From Ruminococcaceae bacterium UBA1236 (GTDB taxonomy: Bacteria; Bacillota; Clostridia; Oscillospirales; Acutalibacteraceae): DNA of 64,000 bases. Position numbers and translations under genes: made by a program. Positions 18,426-26,755 of this stretch are shown here, in pieces. The notes beneath the pieces are model-generated. The model saw only the letters and a list, made by a program, of their open reading frames with translations, was not told where the DNA came from and did no database searches. The stretch is from positions 6,742 through 70,741 of the forward strand of contig DBWO01000046.1 of assembly GCA_002309055.1 (NCBI GenBank), read 5' to 3'. Position 1 is the first letter of the stretch. Every line of letters begins with the position of its first letter.

Positions 18426-19910
18426 TTAACCTTCCTTTGAGGCAAGGCGGATGTATTTCTTGAAGAACGCAACGCCTGGGCCTACCGCCTCGCAGGGAAT
18501 TCTCTCGTTTGTGCCGTGAGTGCAAAGGAGCAGATCAACGCCGGCTCTGTAGGGTGAGTAGCGGTAAATGTTTTCGCACACGGGCTCATAGTTGCAGGCA
18601 TCTGTGCCGCCCATAACAAGATAGGGGGCAACGATGTTGTCGGGGTTTTCCTGCATGCATATATCGTTTATAATCTTAAATGCTCTTGAGTCGGTCGGGG
18701 AGAAGGACGAGGCCTCTTTCGCCTTGAGAATTTTAACCTCAATATCCTTGTTCCTTACGACCTTGTGGATGTGCTTTATAACGTCGTCAACCGTAACGCC
18801 CGGCATCATCCTGAAGTTGACGGTGATGCTTGCTTTCTGCGGCAGCACATTTGCGGCGGGGCTGCCCTGCGCCATGGTGATGCCCGTTGTGGTTCTGATA
18901 AGCGAAGCGGCGGGGGGAATCTGCTTCATTATCGTTCTGATAAGGGGCTTCATATAGTTGAGGTTGCAGGTGACAAGGCGCACGGGATATGTGCAGTTTC
19001 TGCCGATGTTGCTGAAAAGCTGTGTCACATAGGGCATAAGCTCGCTGCTGAACTGATTGTCTTCAAGGTCCTTGATAACGTCCGCCATTCTGCCGAGCGC
19101 GGTGTGCTTGGGGGGCTGTGAGGAGTGGCCGCCCTTTGCGTCAAGCGATATTTCAACATCGCAGTAGCCTTTTTCGGCAATGCCTATGCCTACAAGACTC
19201 TTGTTGTTGAGCACGCCTTTTATGTTGATGGGCAGTATTGCGCCGCCCTCGTCAATGAGAGAGTCAAGGTGAATGCCTCTTTCCCTGAAAATCTTCATCA
19301 TTGAAACGGCTCCGCCGTTTTCGTTCGCGACAACCTCTTCGTCCTGACCGAAGCAGAGATAAACGTCTCTCTCGGGCTCAAAGCCCTCTTCGAGCAGGGC
19401 TTCAACCGCCTCCATAACGCCCATGAGGTGGTTTTTCATATCAAGGGCGCCTCTGCCCCAGATAAACTCGCCGTCATTGTAGCCGCTGAAGGGGGGATGG
19501 GTCCAGTCGCCCTCGGTGCCTTTGGAAATGGGCACAACATCCTGATGCGCGATAAGCGCTATGGGGTCAAGGTCGCTTCTCTTGCCCTTCCAGTGATACA
19601 TAAGGCTCGCTTCGTCAACTATCTCTTTGGAAAGAGTCTTGTGAAGAAGGGGGAAGGAGCGCTCGAGAAACTCGTGGAATTTATAAAACTGGTCAAAATC
19701 GACCTTCTCTTTTTCGGGGTAGCTTATCGTGGGGATTGAAATGGCCTCGGAGAGATGCGCCATCGCTCTCTCAACGTCAACATTTTCGGGCTCGGGATTG
19801 CCGTAATCAACTTTTTCGGGTGTGAATTTGTACGCTCTTACGGCGTTTACTGCCGTTACGGCCGCTACGCCGGCGCCGATGGCCGCTCTGCGGATTTTTT
19901 TACTGTCCAT
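18426..19910 (-). CDS. M20 family metallopeptidase (carboxypeptidase PM20D1/CPS1-like)
   Basis: 494 aa from ATG 19908-19910 (ribosome site AAAGGTGA 7 bp upstream; a TTG 6 bp before is too close to it). Hydrophobic N-terminal stretch AAIGAGVAAVTAV may anchor it. Zinc-site motifs: IALIAHQDVVP, WGRGALDMKNHL, CFGQDEEV, GGTDACNYEP and CTHGTNERI. The family cleaves dipeptides or N-acyl amino acids. Confidence 0.88.
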   Translation of the reverse strand: MDSKKIRRAAIGAGVAAVTAVNAVRAYKFTPEKVDYGNPEPENVDVERAMAHLSEAISIPTISYPEKEKVDFDQFYKFHEFLERSFPLLHKTLSKEIVDEASLMYHWKGKRSDLDPIALIAHQDVVPISKGTEGDWTHPPFSGYNDGEFIWGRGALDMKNHLMGVMEAVEALLEEGFEPERDVYLCFGQDEEVVANENGGAVSMMKIFRERGIHLDSLIDEGGAILPINIKGVLNNKSLVGIGIAEKGYCDVEISLDAKGGHSSQPPKHTALGRMADVIKDLEDNQFSSELMPYVTQLFSNIGRNCTYPVRLVTCNLNYMKPLIRTIMKQIPPAASLIRTTTGITMAQGSPAANVLPQKASITVNFRMMPGVTVDDVIKHIHKVVRNKDIEVKILKAKEASSFSPTDSRAFKIINDICMQENPDNIVAPYLVMGGTDACNYEPVCENIYRYSPYRAGVDLLLCTHGTNERIPCEAVGPGVAFFKKYIRLASKEG

Positions 19911-19956
19911 AATCAATCACCTTTCAGTTATTATTTGGAAAACGCTTAACACTTTA

Positions 19957-19985
19957 ATTATAGAATAACGCAGGATAAAAATCAA
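19957..19985 (-). promoter_or_regulatory. Promoter of the M20 peptidase-glycerate kinase operon
   Basis: Minus strand TTGATT (19980-19985), 17-bp spacer, TATAAT (19957-19962); start codon about 47 bp downstream. Confidence 0.7.
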
Positions 19986-20040
19986 CAGAAATTTGCGCGA
20001 TTGAAAGCGCTCTTACCGGCAAAGCCCTGTAAAGGCATCC

Positions 20041-20069
20041 GCGCAGGGCGGGCAAAGCCCGTCCTGCGC
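20041..20069. repeat. Strong GC-rich inverted repeat
   Basis: A 13-bp stem GCGCAGGGCGGGC (20041-20053) with GCCCGTCCTGCGC (20057-20069), one wobble pair and a 3-nt loop. No T-run on either side. A second, weaker GC palindrome (CCGCGCACCGCGG) lies near 20106-20119. It lies between the end of the minus-strand peptidase-like gene and the M20 promoter; it could be a transcript-stabilising or intergenic repeat element. Confidence 0.6.
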
Positions 20070-20164
20070 AGACGAAAGGCGAAAGGAGGAACCTTTTTTG
20101 CGGTGCCGCGCACCGCGGGTTATTCAGGAGAAAAATATGAAAAAATAGAAAGGAAAGGATTTAA

Positions 20165-20950
20165 TTATCTGATAGCAAGTCTTGTTGTGCTGCCTGAAAG
20201 AGCCATCTGAAGGCTTACGATGAAGGGGAAGCAGAAAGCAAGGAAGCTCTGGCCGGTTGTCTTTCTCCACACGGAGGTCGCGAAATTGGTGCAGTTGTGT
20301 GTGAAGAGCTCGTATGAATGCCATCTTGAGTTGCCGATTTCGTTCTCGGCGGTTGAGAGGTCGCTTCTCCTGAGTGTGGTTTTCTTCGCGTTTACGGTTT
20401 TGCCTCTGAAGTCGCGCATTTCCTCGTTATGGGTCATACCTCTGCCTGAGTGAAGACCGAGGCTCATAACGCTTCCGGGCTCAAGGGTTTCGCCGTCTAC
20501 CACTATATCTTCATCTGTAATATTTTCAATGCATATCCACGCGTGGCCGAAAAGATAGGGTGCGTGAGGGCCGGCGGAGCAGAGATACATATAAGCAACG
20601 GGTAAACTTTCTTCGTCAATTTTCTCTTCATCCGCTCCGGCATCGTTCGCGCCGTTCTGCGCTTCGGGAGCGGCAAGGTTCTTTGCTACGGCGTTTTCTT
20701 CAACAAGCTCGTCGCCGCTTACGGTTTCGGTATGGCCTTCTTCGTCTTCAACACTCTCCGCGAGAGTTTCGGGCAGAAGGGCTTCTTCGGTGTCGCTTGT
20801 TTCTTCATATATGTCTGTTTCTTCGTATATTCCGGTTGCCTGCTCAACATAAGCGGCGGTTTCACCGGCAATTTCGTCATAGGCGAATGCGGGGGTGAAT
20901 ACTGCGAGTGCGGTTACAAGGGTAAGAATAATTGATACAAATTTTTTCAT
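20165..20950 (-). CDS. Secreted protein with papain-like (H...NC) hydrolase core
   Basis: 261 aa from ATG 20948-20950, which has GAAAGGAA upstream and a clear signal peptide (residues 1-23, AFA|YDE). Residues ~25-115 are acidic low-complexity. The C-terminal domain has His136 in FGHAWICIEN and Cys220 in FTHNCTNFATSVW, the order and context of permuted NlpC/P60-type papain-like amidases. A hydrophobic stretch follows at residues ~236-250. The catalytic assignment is by motif only. It is downstream of a 54-aa membrane protein gene (57 bp apart). Confidence 0.65.
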   Translation of the reverse strand: MKKFVSIILTLVTALAVFTPAFAYDEIAGETAAYVEQATGIYEETDIYEETSDTEEALLPETLAESVEDEEGHTETVSGDELVEENAVAKNLAAPEAQNGANDAGADEEKIDEESLPVAYMYLCSAGPHAPYLFGHAWICIENITDEDIVVDGETLEPGSVMSLGLHSGRGMTHNEEMRDFRGKTVNAKKTTLRRSDLSTAENEIGNSRWHSYELFTHNCTNFATSVWRKTTGQSFLAFCFPFIVSLQMALSGSTTRLAIR

Positions 20951-21007
20951 GATGTCTGATTCCTTTCTTTTACGTTTTCGTTTTTTGTGTTGACGGTTTT
21001 TCGGCAC

Positions 21008-21172
21008 TTATTTGTCTTCTTCGTGAACGAATGCCTGAATGAAGCTCTCATCATCGCTGCTGTCGCTTTCGACAACGCCGGGGATGAATGAGACGATTGC
21101 CATGGCCGCGACGATGCCGAGGATGGGATAGATGATGTCGCGGAACGCTGAGATGATTTCGGGAATGTTCAT
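21008..21172 (-). CDS. Small single-pass membrane protein (54 aa)
   Basis: ATG 21170-21172 has GGAGG 8 bp upstream. One hydrophobic helix (residues ~12-33, IIYPILGIVAAMAIVSFIPG) followed by an acidic tail (ESDSSDDESF). No known family. Same strand and next to the secreted papain-like protein, so the two may work together. Confidence 0.65.
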   Translation of the reverse strand: MNIPEIISAFRDIIYPILGIVAAMAIVSFIPGVVESDSSDDESFIQAFVHEEDK

Positions 21173-21307
21173 GTTGTTTACCTCCGTCAAGTTGTGTTTT
21201 TGTTTGACTGCATCCACAGAATAACTCAAAAACCGGCGGTTTTTCGCTTTGTGGCGTGAATGCAACAAAAAGGGGAATGAACGCAGGATTCTGAGCGGAA
21301 AAAGCGC

Positions 21308-21337
21308 AAAAAAGCCCGCGGGCAACAGCCTGCGGGC
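21308..21337 (-). terminator. Terminator-like hairpin in the leader of the 54-aa gene
   Basis: Minus strand: 10-nt arms GCCCGCAGGC (21328-21337) and GCCCGCGGGC (21314-21323), one mismatch, followed by six T residues. A possible -10 (TATAAT, 21389-21394 minus) lies about 50 bp upstream with no good -35. No upstream minus-strand gene ends here, so it may attenuate transcription into 21172-20165. Confidence 0.5.
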
Positions 21338-21451
21338 ATTACAGAGGTATTCATTTGTTTAAGAAAGGGCAATATAAAAGAAAGTTCATTATAACAGGAG
21401 AAAAGCGCCCGGAATTTTAACGGGATTGCGGATTTAAGCGCGGCGAAGTCC

Positions 21452-21480
21452 TTGCAGGGCGCCCCGTTTTGTGATATATT
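21452..21480 (+). promoter_or_regulatory. Promoter of the LytTR-DUF3021 pair
   Basis: TTGCAG (21452-21457), 17-bp spacer, TATATT (21475-21480); leader of about 140 nt. Confidence 0.55.
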
Positions 21481-21625
21481 GACCTTACGGAAAAAACGAA
21501 AAGGACGTTTCAGTCATTTTATAAGCAGTTTTCTGCGTGTTATGCGCGTTTTTCTACCGCTTGACGGTTTTTTTGTGACAGAGAAATACATTTGAGATAT
21601 ACTGCAGTCATCAGGAGGTGATTGT

Positions 21626-22069
21626 TTGAAAATCAGTTTGGAACAGGCCGGAAATAATGAGCTCGAAGTAATCATCAGGGGCGACATACAGAGCGCGGAA
21701 GCGCTTAACCTGGTATCGGTCCTCGGCAGCGCTTCGGCATTCGGCAAAATCTTGCTTCAGGGCGAGGATGAAAGCATACTCTGTAACCCCGCTGACATCA
21801 TTTACTTTGAATCCTCCGCCGGCAAAACTTACGCCGCGACGGAAAACGGAACCTATGAGGTCAGGGAAAAGCTGTATGAGCTTTCCGATTCGCTCAAAGC
21901 AAAAGGATTTATCCAGATTAACAAGAGCACAATCGTCAACATCAACTTCGTTCAGTCAATTTCCGCGGAATTCAGCGGAAACTACACCGCGAAAATCAAA
22001 AAGACGGGCGACACTCTTGTGATTTCCAGAAAGTATTTCAACTCATTCAAAGAATTTGTAAGGAGATAA
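21626..22069 (+). CDS. LytTR-domain DNA-binding regulator without receiver domain
   Basis: 147 aa; TTG start with AGGAGGTG upstream. Residues ~50-147 are a LytTR domain: DIIYFESSAGKTYA, then FIQINKSTIVNINFVQSI and SRKYFNSFKEF. There is no phosphoreceiver, as usual for LytTR proteins paired with DUF3021 membrane proteins. The pair commonly controls a nearby operon, often its own. It could in principle also bind LytTR boxes elsewhere, such as those at 43183 and 52190. Confidence 0.9.
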   Translation: MKISLEQAGNNELEVIIRGDIQSAEALNLVSVLGSASAFGKILLQGEDESILCNPADIIYFESSAGKTYAATENGTYEVREKLYELSDSLKAKGFIQINKSTIVNINFVQSISAEFSGNYTAKIKKTGDTLVISRKYFNSFKEFVRR

Positions 22070-22074
22070 TTATT

Positions 22075-22467
22075 ATGAAAAAACTTCAGAATGTATTTCT
22101 TTTCGGTATTGTAGGCACGGGCATCGGCTCGGTAATCACAGCCATCAGCTATCTTATAAGCGATTCGGACGCAATAGCGGTCAAAGACCTTTTAATATGG
22201 CTCGCGGCATCCTTCCTCATCGGCCTTGTAACAAGAATAATGTTTACGGATAAGCTTCCCCTCCCGGCGCTCACATCCATCCACCTTGTGCTGACCTTCG
22301 CGATAGTGCTTGTGACAAATCTCATCCTCGGCATTGTTGATTCCGCCGCTGTTTTCCTCAAGGGCGTGCTCCCCGGTTTCATTGTTATCTATGTTATAGT
22401 TTACGCGATTGTTTTCCTCAGCACCAAAATCAACGAGAAAGAAATCAACAAACAGCTGAGCAAATAA
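22075..22467 (+). CDS. DUF3021 family membrane protein
   Basis: 130 aa, four membrane helices (residues ~8-28, 40-58, 68-88, 98-120), 5 bp after the LytTR gene with AAGGAGATAATT. DUF3021 proteins are thought to restrain or tune the partner LytTR regulator (inference from other pairs). Confidence 0.87.
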   Translation: MKKLQNVFLFGIVGTGIGSVITAISYLISDSDAIAVKDLLIWLAASFLIGLVTRIMFTDKLPLPALTSIHLVLTFAIVLVTNLILGIVDSAAVFLKGVLPGFIVIYVIVYAIVFLSTKINEKEINKQLSK

Positions 22468-22476
22468 AAAAAGCCA

Positions 22477-22511
22477 ATCCCGCCTCCGTTTCCGGAGGCG
22501 GGATGTTTTTG
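22477..22511 (+). terminator. Terminator after the DUF3021 gene
   Basis: 12-bp perfect stem ATCCCGCCTCCG (22477-22488) with CGGAGGCGGGAT (22493-22504), loop TTTC, then GTTTTT. Confidence 0.9.
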
Positions 22512-22517
22512 ACAAGG

Positions 22518-22699
22518 CTTGCGCCTCAACGCGCAAGTGAAGACAGGCGTTTATGTGCGTCACGCAATATAATCGGAGCGAAGCAACCAGAAATGTTTCC
22601 GCAAGAAAACATTTCACACGCGAAGCGTATATCACCCGTTCTGTCAGGAACGGATATCATTGCAAGAAGCGTCTTTCGTTTCCGAAAGACGCTTCTTGC
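22518..22699. repeat. Cluster of four perfect hairpins beside the tRNA
   Basis: Four successive inverted repeats with perfect outer stems: 22518-22537 (7 bp), 22590-22615 (9 bp, GAAATGTTT), 22629-22657 (ATATC...GATAT enclosing CCGTTC...GAACGG) and 22662-22699 (17 bp with a GAAA loop on the minus strand). The last begins one base after the tRNA CCA end on the minus strand. The decamer GGAGCGAAGC at 22575-22584 recurs at 22817-22826 beside the tRNA remnant. Confidence 0.7.
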
Positions 22700-22700
22700 C

Positions 22701-22775
22701 TGGCACCCCCTGGGGGAATCGAACCCTCAACTGACCCTTAGGAGGGGTCTGTTATATCCATTTAACTAAGGAGGC
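22701..22775 (-). tRNA. tRNA-Arg (anticodon CCU)
   Basis: Minus strand cloverleaf from 22775 to 22701 with encoded CCA. Acceptor GCCTCCT pairs with AGGGGGT, D-arm TAGTTAAATGGATATAAC, anticodon stem GACCC/GGGTC around loop CTCCTAA (anticodon CCT), T-loop TTCGATT. The T stem has one A-C mismatch. It reads AGG codons. Transcription probably starts at the promoter 22898-22926 and passes through the tRNA remnant. Confidence 0.9.
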
Positions 22776-22836
22776 ATATGTATTCAATTAAAGCCGCTGA
22801 AGGGCTTATTCAATAAGGAGCGAAGCGACGTCATTC

Positions 22837-22881
22837 ATCAAGGGGCTTGTCCCCTTGATATATCCGTTTAACTATGGGGGC
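22837..22881 (-). pseudogene. Truncated tRNA-Arg-like 5' half fused to a hairpin
   Basis: Minus strand from 22881: GCCCCCATAGTTAAACGGAT closely matches the first 20 nt of the neighbouring tRNA-Arg (three differences), and the D-arm match continues for a few more bases. The anticodon part is replaced by a perfect 9-bp hairpin ATCAAGGGG/CCCCTTGAT; the T-arm and 3' acceptor strand are absent. It cannot fold as a tRNA. It lies immediately behind a good promoter. Confidence 0.65.
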
Positions 22882-22897
22882 GTTTGCGCTATGTGGT

Positions 22898-22926
22898 ATA
22901 ATATCAAAAAGTCATTGTAAAGTCAA
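22898..22926 (-). promoter_or_regulatory. Promoter of the tRNA remnant/tRNA-Arg unit
   Basis: Minus strand TTGACT (22921-22926), 17-bp spacer, TATTAT (22898-22903). The expected start lies a few bases before the tRNA-like 5' end. Confidence 0.7.
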
Positions 22927-22982
22927 GATAAAAAATTAACCGCAAACGGCTCAACTTCGTTTATTTTGTCAAGAAAAATTCC

Positions 22983-23011
22983 TTGAATTATCCGGCGCTT
23001 TACTTTATAAT
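22983..23011 (+). promoter_or_regulatory. Promoter of the pgk-tpiA-gpmI operon
   Basis: TTGAAT (22983-22988), 17-bp spacer, TATAAT (23006-23011), 37 bp before the pgk start. Confidence 0.75.
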
Positions 23012-23048
23012 ATTATCGGCAAAAATATACCGAAAGGATGAACATTAT

Positions 23049-24260
23049 ATGAGCTTACTTAACAAAAAGACGGTTGACGACATCAACGCGAAGGGCAAAA
23101 GAGTGCTTGTCCGCTGTGACTTCAACGTGCCCCTCAAAGACGGCGTCATCACCGACGAAAACAGAATCAACGGCGCGCTTCCCACCATTCAGAAGCTGAT
23201 TGACGACGGCGCGAAGGTTATTCTCTGCTCCCATCTCGGCAAGCCCAAAAACGGCCCCGAGGCAAAGTTTTCACTCGCTCCCGTTGCAAAGAGACTTTCC
23301 GAGAAACTCGGCAAAGAGGTTGTGTTCGCCGCTGACGACACCGTTGTGGGCGACAATGCGAGAGCCGCTGTTGCCGCAATGAAAGACGGCGACGTAGTGC
23401 TGCTTGAAAACACCCGTTTCCGCCCCGAAGAGACCAAAAACGGCGAGGAGTTCTCCAAGGATCTCGCGAGTCTCTGCGACATTTACGTAAACGACGCGTT
23501 CGGCGCCGCTCACAGAGCGCACTGCTCCACAGTCGGCGTTGCTCAGTATGTTCAGGAGGCGGCTGTCGGCTACCTCATGGGCAAAGAGCTCAAATATCTC
23601 GGCAATGCGGTTGAAAACCCCGAGAGACCGTTTGTTACCATTCTCGGCGGCGCTAAAGTTGCCGACAAACTCAATGTTATCGATAACCTCATCAACAAGG
23701 CAGATACCCTCATCATCGGCGGCGGTATGGCCTACACCTTCATCAAGGCAAAAGGTTACGAAATAGGCATTTCAATCTGCGACGATTCCAAGATTGATTA
23801 CTGCAAAGAAATGCTTAAAAAGGCCCAGGATAAGGGCGTTCGCATCCTTCTTCCCATCGACACCGTTATAGGCCCCGGCTTCCCCGATCCCATTGACGCT
23901 CCCATCGAGACGAGAGTTGTTGATTCAAGAGAGATTCCCGCGGACATGGAAGGCCTCGACATCGGCCCCGTCAGCGCAGAGAATTTCGCCCTCGAAATCA
24001 AGCACGCGAAGACCGTTGTATGGAACGGCCCCATGGGCGTTTTCGAGAACCCCGTTCTCAATAAGGGCACACTCGCTGTTGCGAAAGCTCTCGCAGAGTC
24101 CGATGCTGTCACCATCATCGGCGGCGGCGACTCCGCAGCGGCTGTCAACCAGCTCGGTTTCGGCGACAAGATGACCCACATTTCAACCGGCGGCGGCGCA
24201 TCCCTTGAGTTCCTTGAGGGCAAAGCTCTTCCCGGCATCGAAGCAGTTAACGACAAATAA
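23049..24260 (+). CDS. pgk: Phosphoglycerate kinase
   Basis: 403 aa from ATG 23049 (GAAAGGATG upstream; the 22983 extension lies inside the promoter). Signature [11 protein letters not shown], substrate Arg/His region CSHLGKPK, and nucleotide loop [11 protein letters not shown] with the [10 protein letters not shown]-terminus. Makes ATP and 3-phosphoglycerate. First gene of a glycolytic operon. Confidence 0.97.
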   Translation: MSLLNKKTVDDINAKGKRVLVRCDFNVPLKDGVITDENRINGALPTIQKLIDDGAKVILCSHLGKPKNGPEAKFSLAPVAKRLSEKLGKEVVFAADDTVVGDNARAAVAAMKDGDVVLLENTRFRPEETKNGEEFSKDLASLCDIYVNDAFGAAHRAHCSTVGVAQYVQEAAVGYLMGKELKYLGNAVENPERPFVTILGGAKVADKLNVIDNLINKADTLIIGGGMAYTFIKAKGYEIGISICDDSKIDYCKEMLKKAQDKGVRILLPIDTVIGPGFPDPIDAPIETRVVDSREIPADMEGLDIGPVSAENFALEIKHAKTVVWNGPMGVFENPVLNKGTLAVAKALAESDAVTIIGGGDSAAAVNQLGFGDKMTHISTGGGASLEFLEGKALPGIEAVNDK

Positions 24261-24281
24261 ATCTTTAAAGGAGATAATAAA

Positions 24282-25049
24282 ATGGATAAATCACTCCGTA
24301 AGCCCGTTATCGCAGGTAACTGGAAAATGAACAATACCCCCGCGCAGGCAAAAGCCCTTATCGAAGAGATGAAGCCTCTTGTGGCAAACGCAGATTGCGA
24401 AGTGGTGCTTTGCGTACCCTTCATCGATCTTTTCGCGGCTATGGAAGCGGCAGAGGGTTCAAACATTAAAATCGGCGCTGAAAACTGCCACTGGGCGGAA
24501 AAAGGCGCATTCACGGGCGAAATCTCCGCAGAGATGCTCAAGGCCGCGGGCGTGCCCTATGTTATCATAGGCCACTCCGAGAGAAGACAGTATTTCGGCG
24601 AGACCGACGAGACCGTACGCGACCGCGTAAGAGCCGCTCTCAACGCAGGCCTCAAGGTTATCCTCTGTGTAGGCGAAGTGCTTTCCGAGAGAAAGCTCGG
24701 CATCACCTCCGAAATCGTCTGCAAGCAGACAAAGGTTGCTCTCTCCGGCGTTAAGGCCGAAGAGCTCGGCAACATCATCATAGCTTACGAGCCCGTTTGG
24801 GCAATCGGCACCGGCGAAACCGCCACTCCCGAGCAGGCAAACGAAGTTTGCAAAATCATCCGCGAGCTCATCGCCTGCCTTTACTCAAAGGCGGACGCTG
24901 ACAAGTTCGTTATCCAGTACGGCGGCTCAATGAACGACGGCAACGCGGCCGAGCTTCTTGCTCAGTATGATGTTGACGGCGGCCTCATCGGCGGCGCATC
25001 ACTCAAGGCGGACAAATTCGCGGTTATCGTTGACGCGGCAAGCAAATAA
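24282..25049 (+). CDS. tpiA: Triosephosphate isomerase
   Basis: 255 aa. GNWKMN (active-site Asn/Lys), IGHSERR (catalytic His) and AYEPVWAIGTG (catalytic Glu), with C-terminal GGSM and GGLIGGASL phosphate loop. 21 bp after pgk with AAAGGAGATAAT. Confidence 0.97.
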   Translation: MDKSLRKPVIAGNWKMNNTPAQAKALIEEMKPLVANADCEVVLCVPFIDLFAAMEAAEGSNIKIGAENCHWAEKGAFTGEISAEMLKAAGVPYVIIGHSERRQYFGETDETVRDRVRAALNAGLKVILCVGEVLSERKLGITSEIVCKQTKVALSGVKAEELGNIIIAYEPVWAIGTGETATPEQANEVCKIIRELIACLYSKADADKFVIQYGGSMNDGNAAELLAQYDVDGGLIGGASLKADKFAVIVDAASK

Positions 25050-25058
25050 TATATTTTA

Positions 25059-25085
25059 ACGGGAGTCGCCCCGCGCGGCTCCCGT
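25059..25085 (+). other. Intercistronic hairpin between tpiA and gpmI
   Basis: ACGGGAG (25059-25065) pairs with CTCCCGT (25079-25085), followed only by TTTCAG. The short T run suggests partial termination or an RNA-processing/stability hairpin that could set gpmI level below tpiA. Confidence 0.5.
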
Positions 25086-25103
25086 TTCAGAAAGAGGAAC
25101 AAT

Positions 25104-26675
25104 ATGTCTGAAAAAGTTTTACTCATAGTGATGGACGGCGTGGGCTTCTCAAAGACCGGCCTCGGTGACGCGGTTACCCTTGCCAACACCCCCACTCTCG
25201 ACCGCCTTCTCAAAGAGTGCCCCAACACCCGTCTCAAGGCGCACGGCGACGCCGTAGGTCTCCCCTCGGATGACGATATGGGCAACAGCGAGGTCGGCCA
25301 CAACGCTCTCGGCTGCGGTCAGATTTATTCGCAGGGCGCGAAGCTCGTGAACGAGTCCATCGCCTCCGGCAAGATTTACACATCCGACGCCTGGAAAGAG
25401 ATAGTTTCAAATTGTGTGAGCAAGGGCAGCGCCCTTCACTTCCTCGGCCTTCTTTCCGACGGCAATGTTCACTCAAATATCTCCCACCTTTTCGCAATGC
25501 TCGCGAAGGCAAAGGACGAGGGCATCAAAAAGGCGCACGTTCATATCCTGCTTGACGGCAGAGATGTGCCCGCCACTTCGGCTCTCACCTATGTTGACGC
25601 TCTCGAGGCGGAAATCGCGAAGCTCAACGGCGACGGCTTCACCGCGGATATCGCGTCCGGCGGCGGCAGAATGAAAATCACCATGGACCGCTATCAGGCG
25701 GACTGGAATATGGTCAAACTCGGCTGGGATACGCACGTCAAAGGTATCGGCAGACAGTTTGCGAGCGCCAAAGAGGCAATCGAAACCTACCGCGCCGAAA
25801 ATGACGGAGTTATCGACCAGGATTTACCGCCTTTCGTTATCGCGAAGGACGGCGCCCCCCTCGGCAAAGTTGAGAACGGCGACAGCGTGATTCTCTACAA
25901 CTTCAGGGGCGACAGAGCGCTTGAAATCTCTATGGCGTTCGACTATGACGAGTTCAGTTATTTTGACAGAGGCGCGAAGCCCGACGTGGTTTACGCAGGT
26001 ATGCTTCAGTATGACGGCGACCTCAAAATCCCCGTGAGATACCTCGTTAATCCCCCTGAAATCAAGGACACCCTCTCCGAGCTTCTCGTTTCAAAGGGTA
26101 TGACCCAGTTTGCCGTGTCCGAAACGCAGAAATACGGCCATGTCACCTATTTCTGGAACGGCAACAGAAGCGACAAATTCAGCGAAGAGCTTGAAACATA
26201 TATGGAAATCCCCTCCGACAAGGTCTCGTTTGACGAGCGCCCCTGGATGAAGAGCGCGGAAGTGACCGACGCAATCATCGAGGCGATGAAGAGCGGCAAA
26301 TATGATTTTATCCGCTGTAATTATCCCAACGGCGATATGGTCGGCCACACGGGCTCCCTCGCCGCCACAATCACCGCTGTTGAGAGCGTTGACCTCGGCA
26401 TAGCAAGAGCTCTCAAGGCCGCAGAGGAGACGGGCTACACCGTGCTCATCACCGCCGATCACGGCAACGCGGACGAAATGCTCGAGAAAAACAAGAAGGG
26501 CGAAATCGCGGTCAGAACAGCTCACTCCCTCAACCCCGTGCCCTTTATCATCGTTTCAAAGAAGGATTATGAGATAAAGGACGGCAATTTCGGCCTCGCG
26601 AATGTCGCTCCGACAGTATGCTCAATCTTCGGCATAGAACCCTACGCATCCTGGGAAGAGAGCATGATTAAATAA
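25104..26675 (+). CDS. gpmI: 2,3-bisphosphoglycerate-independent phosphoglycerate mutase
   Basis: 523 aa, the usual iPGM length. N-terminal metal motif VMDGVG, phosphoserine region DMGNSEVGHNALGCG, substrate-binding DGRDVPATS, and C-terminal metal ligands ITADHGNAD and RTAHSLNPVP. Interconverts 3- and 2-phosphoglycerate; manganese-dependent in the family. Confidence 0.96.
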   Translation: MSEKVLLIVMDGVGFSKTGLGDAVTLANTPTLDRLLKECPNTRLKAHGDAVGLPSDDDMGNSEVGHNALGCGQIYSQGAKLVNESIASGKIYTSDAWKEIVSNCVSKGSALHFLGLLSDGNVHSNISHLFAMLAKAKDEGIKKAHVHILLDGRDVPATSALTYVDALEAEIAKLNGDGFTADIASGGGRMKITMDRYQADWNMVKLGWDTHVKGIGRQFASAKEAIETYRAENDGVIDQDLPPFVIAKDGAPLGKVENGDSVILYNFRGDRALEISMAFDYDEFSYFDRGAKPDVVYAGMLQYDGDLKIPVRYLVNPPEIKDTLSELLVSKGMTQFAVSETQKYGHVTYFWNGNRSDKFSEELETYMEIPSDKVSFDERPWMKSAEVTDAIIEAMKSGKYDFIRCNYPNGDMVGHTGSLAATITAVESVDLGIARALKAAEETGYTVLITADHGNADEMLEKNKKGEIAVRTAHSLNPVPFIIVSKKDYEIKDGNFGLANVAPTVCSIFGIEPYASWEESMIK

Positions 26676-26692
26676 CACAAAATTTTTAACGT

Positions 26693-26724
26693 AAAAAGAA
26701 CCTGCAAACGCAGGTTCTTTTTTG
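26693..26724. terminator. Bidirectional terminator between gpmI and the lipase gene
   Basis: Stem AAAAGAACCTGC with GCAGGTTCTTTT around AAAC, A-rich before and T-rich after, so active on both strands between convergent genes. Confidence 0.88.
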
Positions 26725-26755
26725 ATGCTTTAATGACGAGCAGAGGAGCTTTGTG

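Noticed and set aside
17226..18440. Plus-strand ORF of 404 aa opposite glycerate kinase
   Set aside because: The minus strand carries all the family motifs; the plus ORF has none and starts inside another gene.
22503..22769. Plus-strand ORF of 88 aa
   Set aside because: It reads the antisense of tRNA-Arg and the hairpin cluster; no ribosome site, no coding signal.
22441..23050. Integrative element at the tRNA
   Set aside because: No integrase, and no direct repeat of the tRNA 3' end; only a 5' half copy is present.
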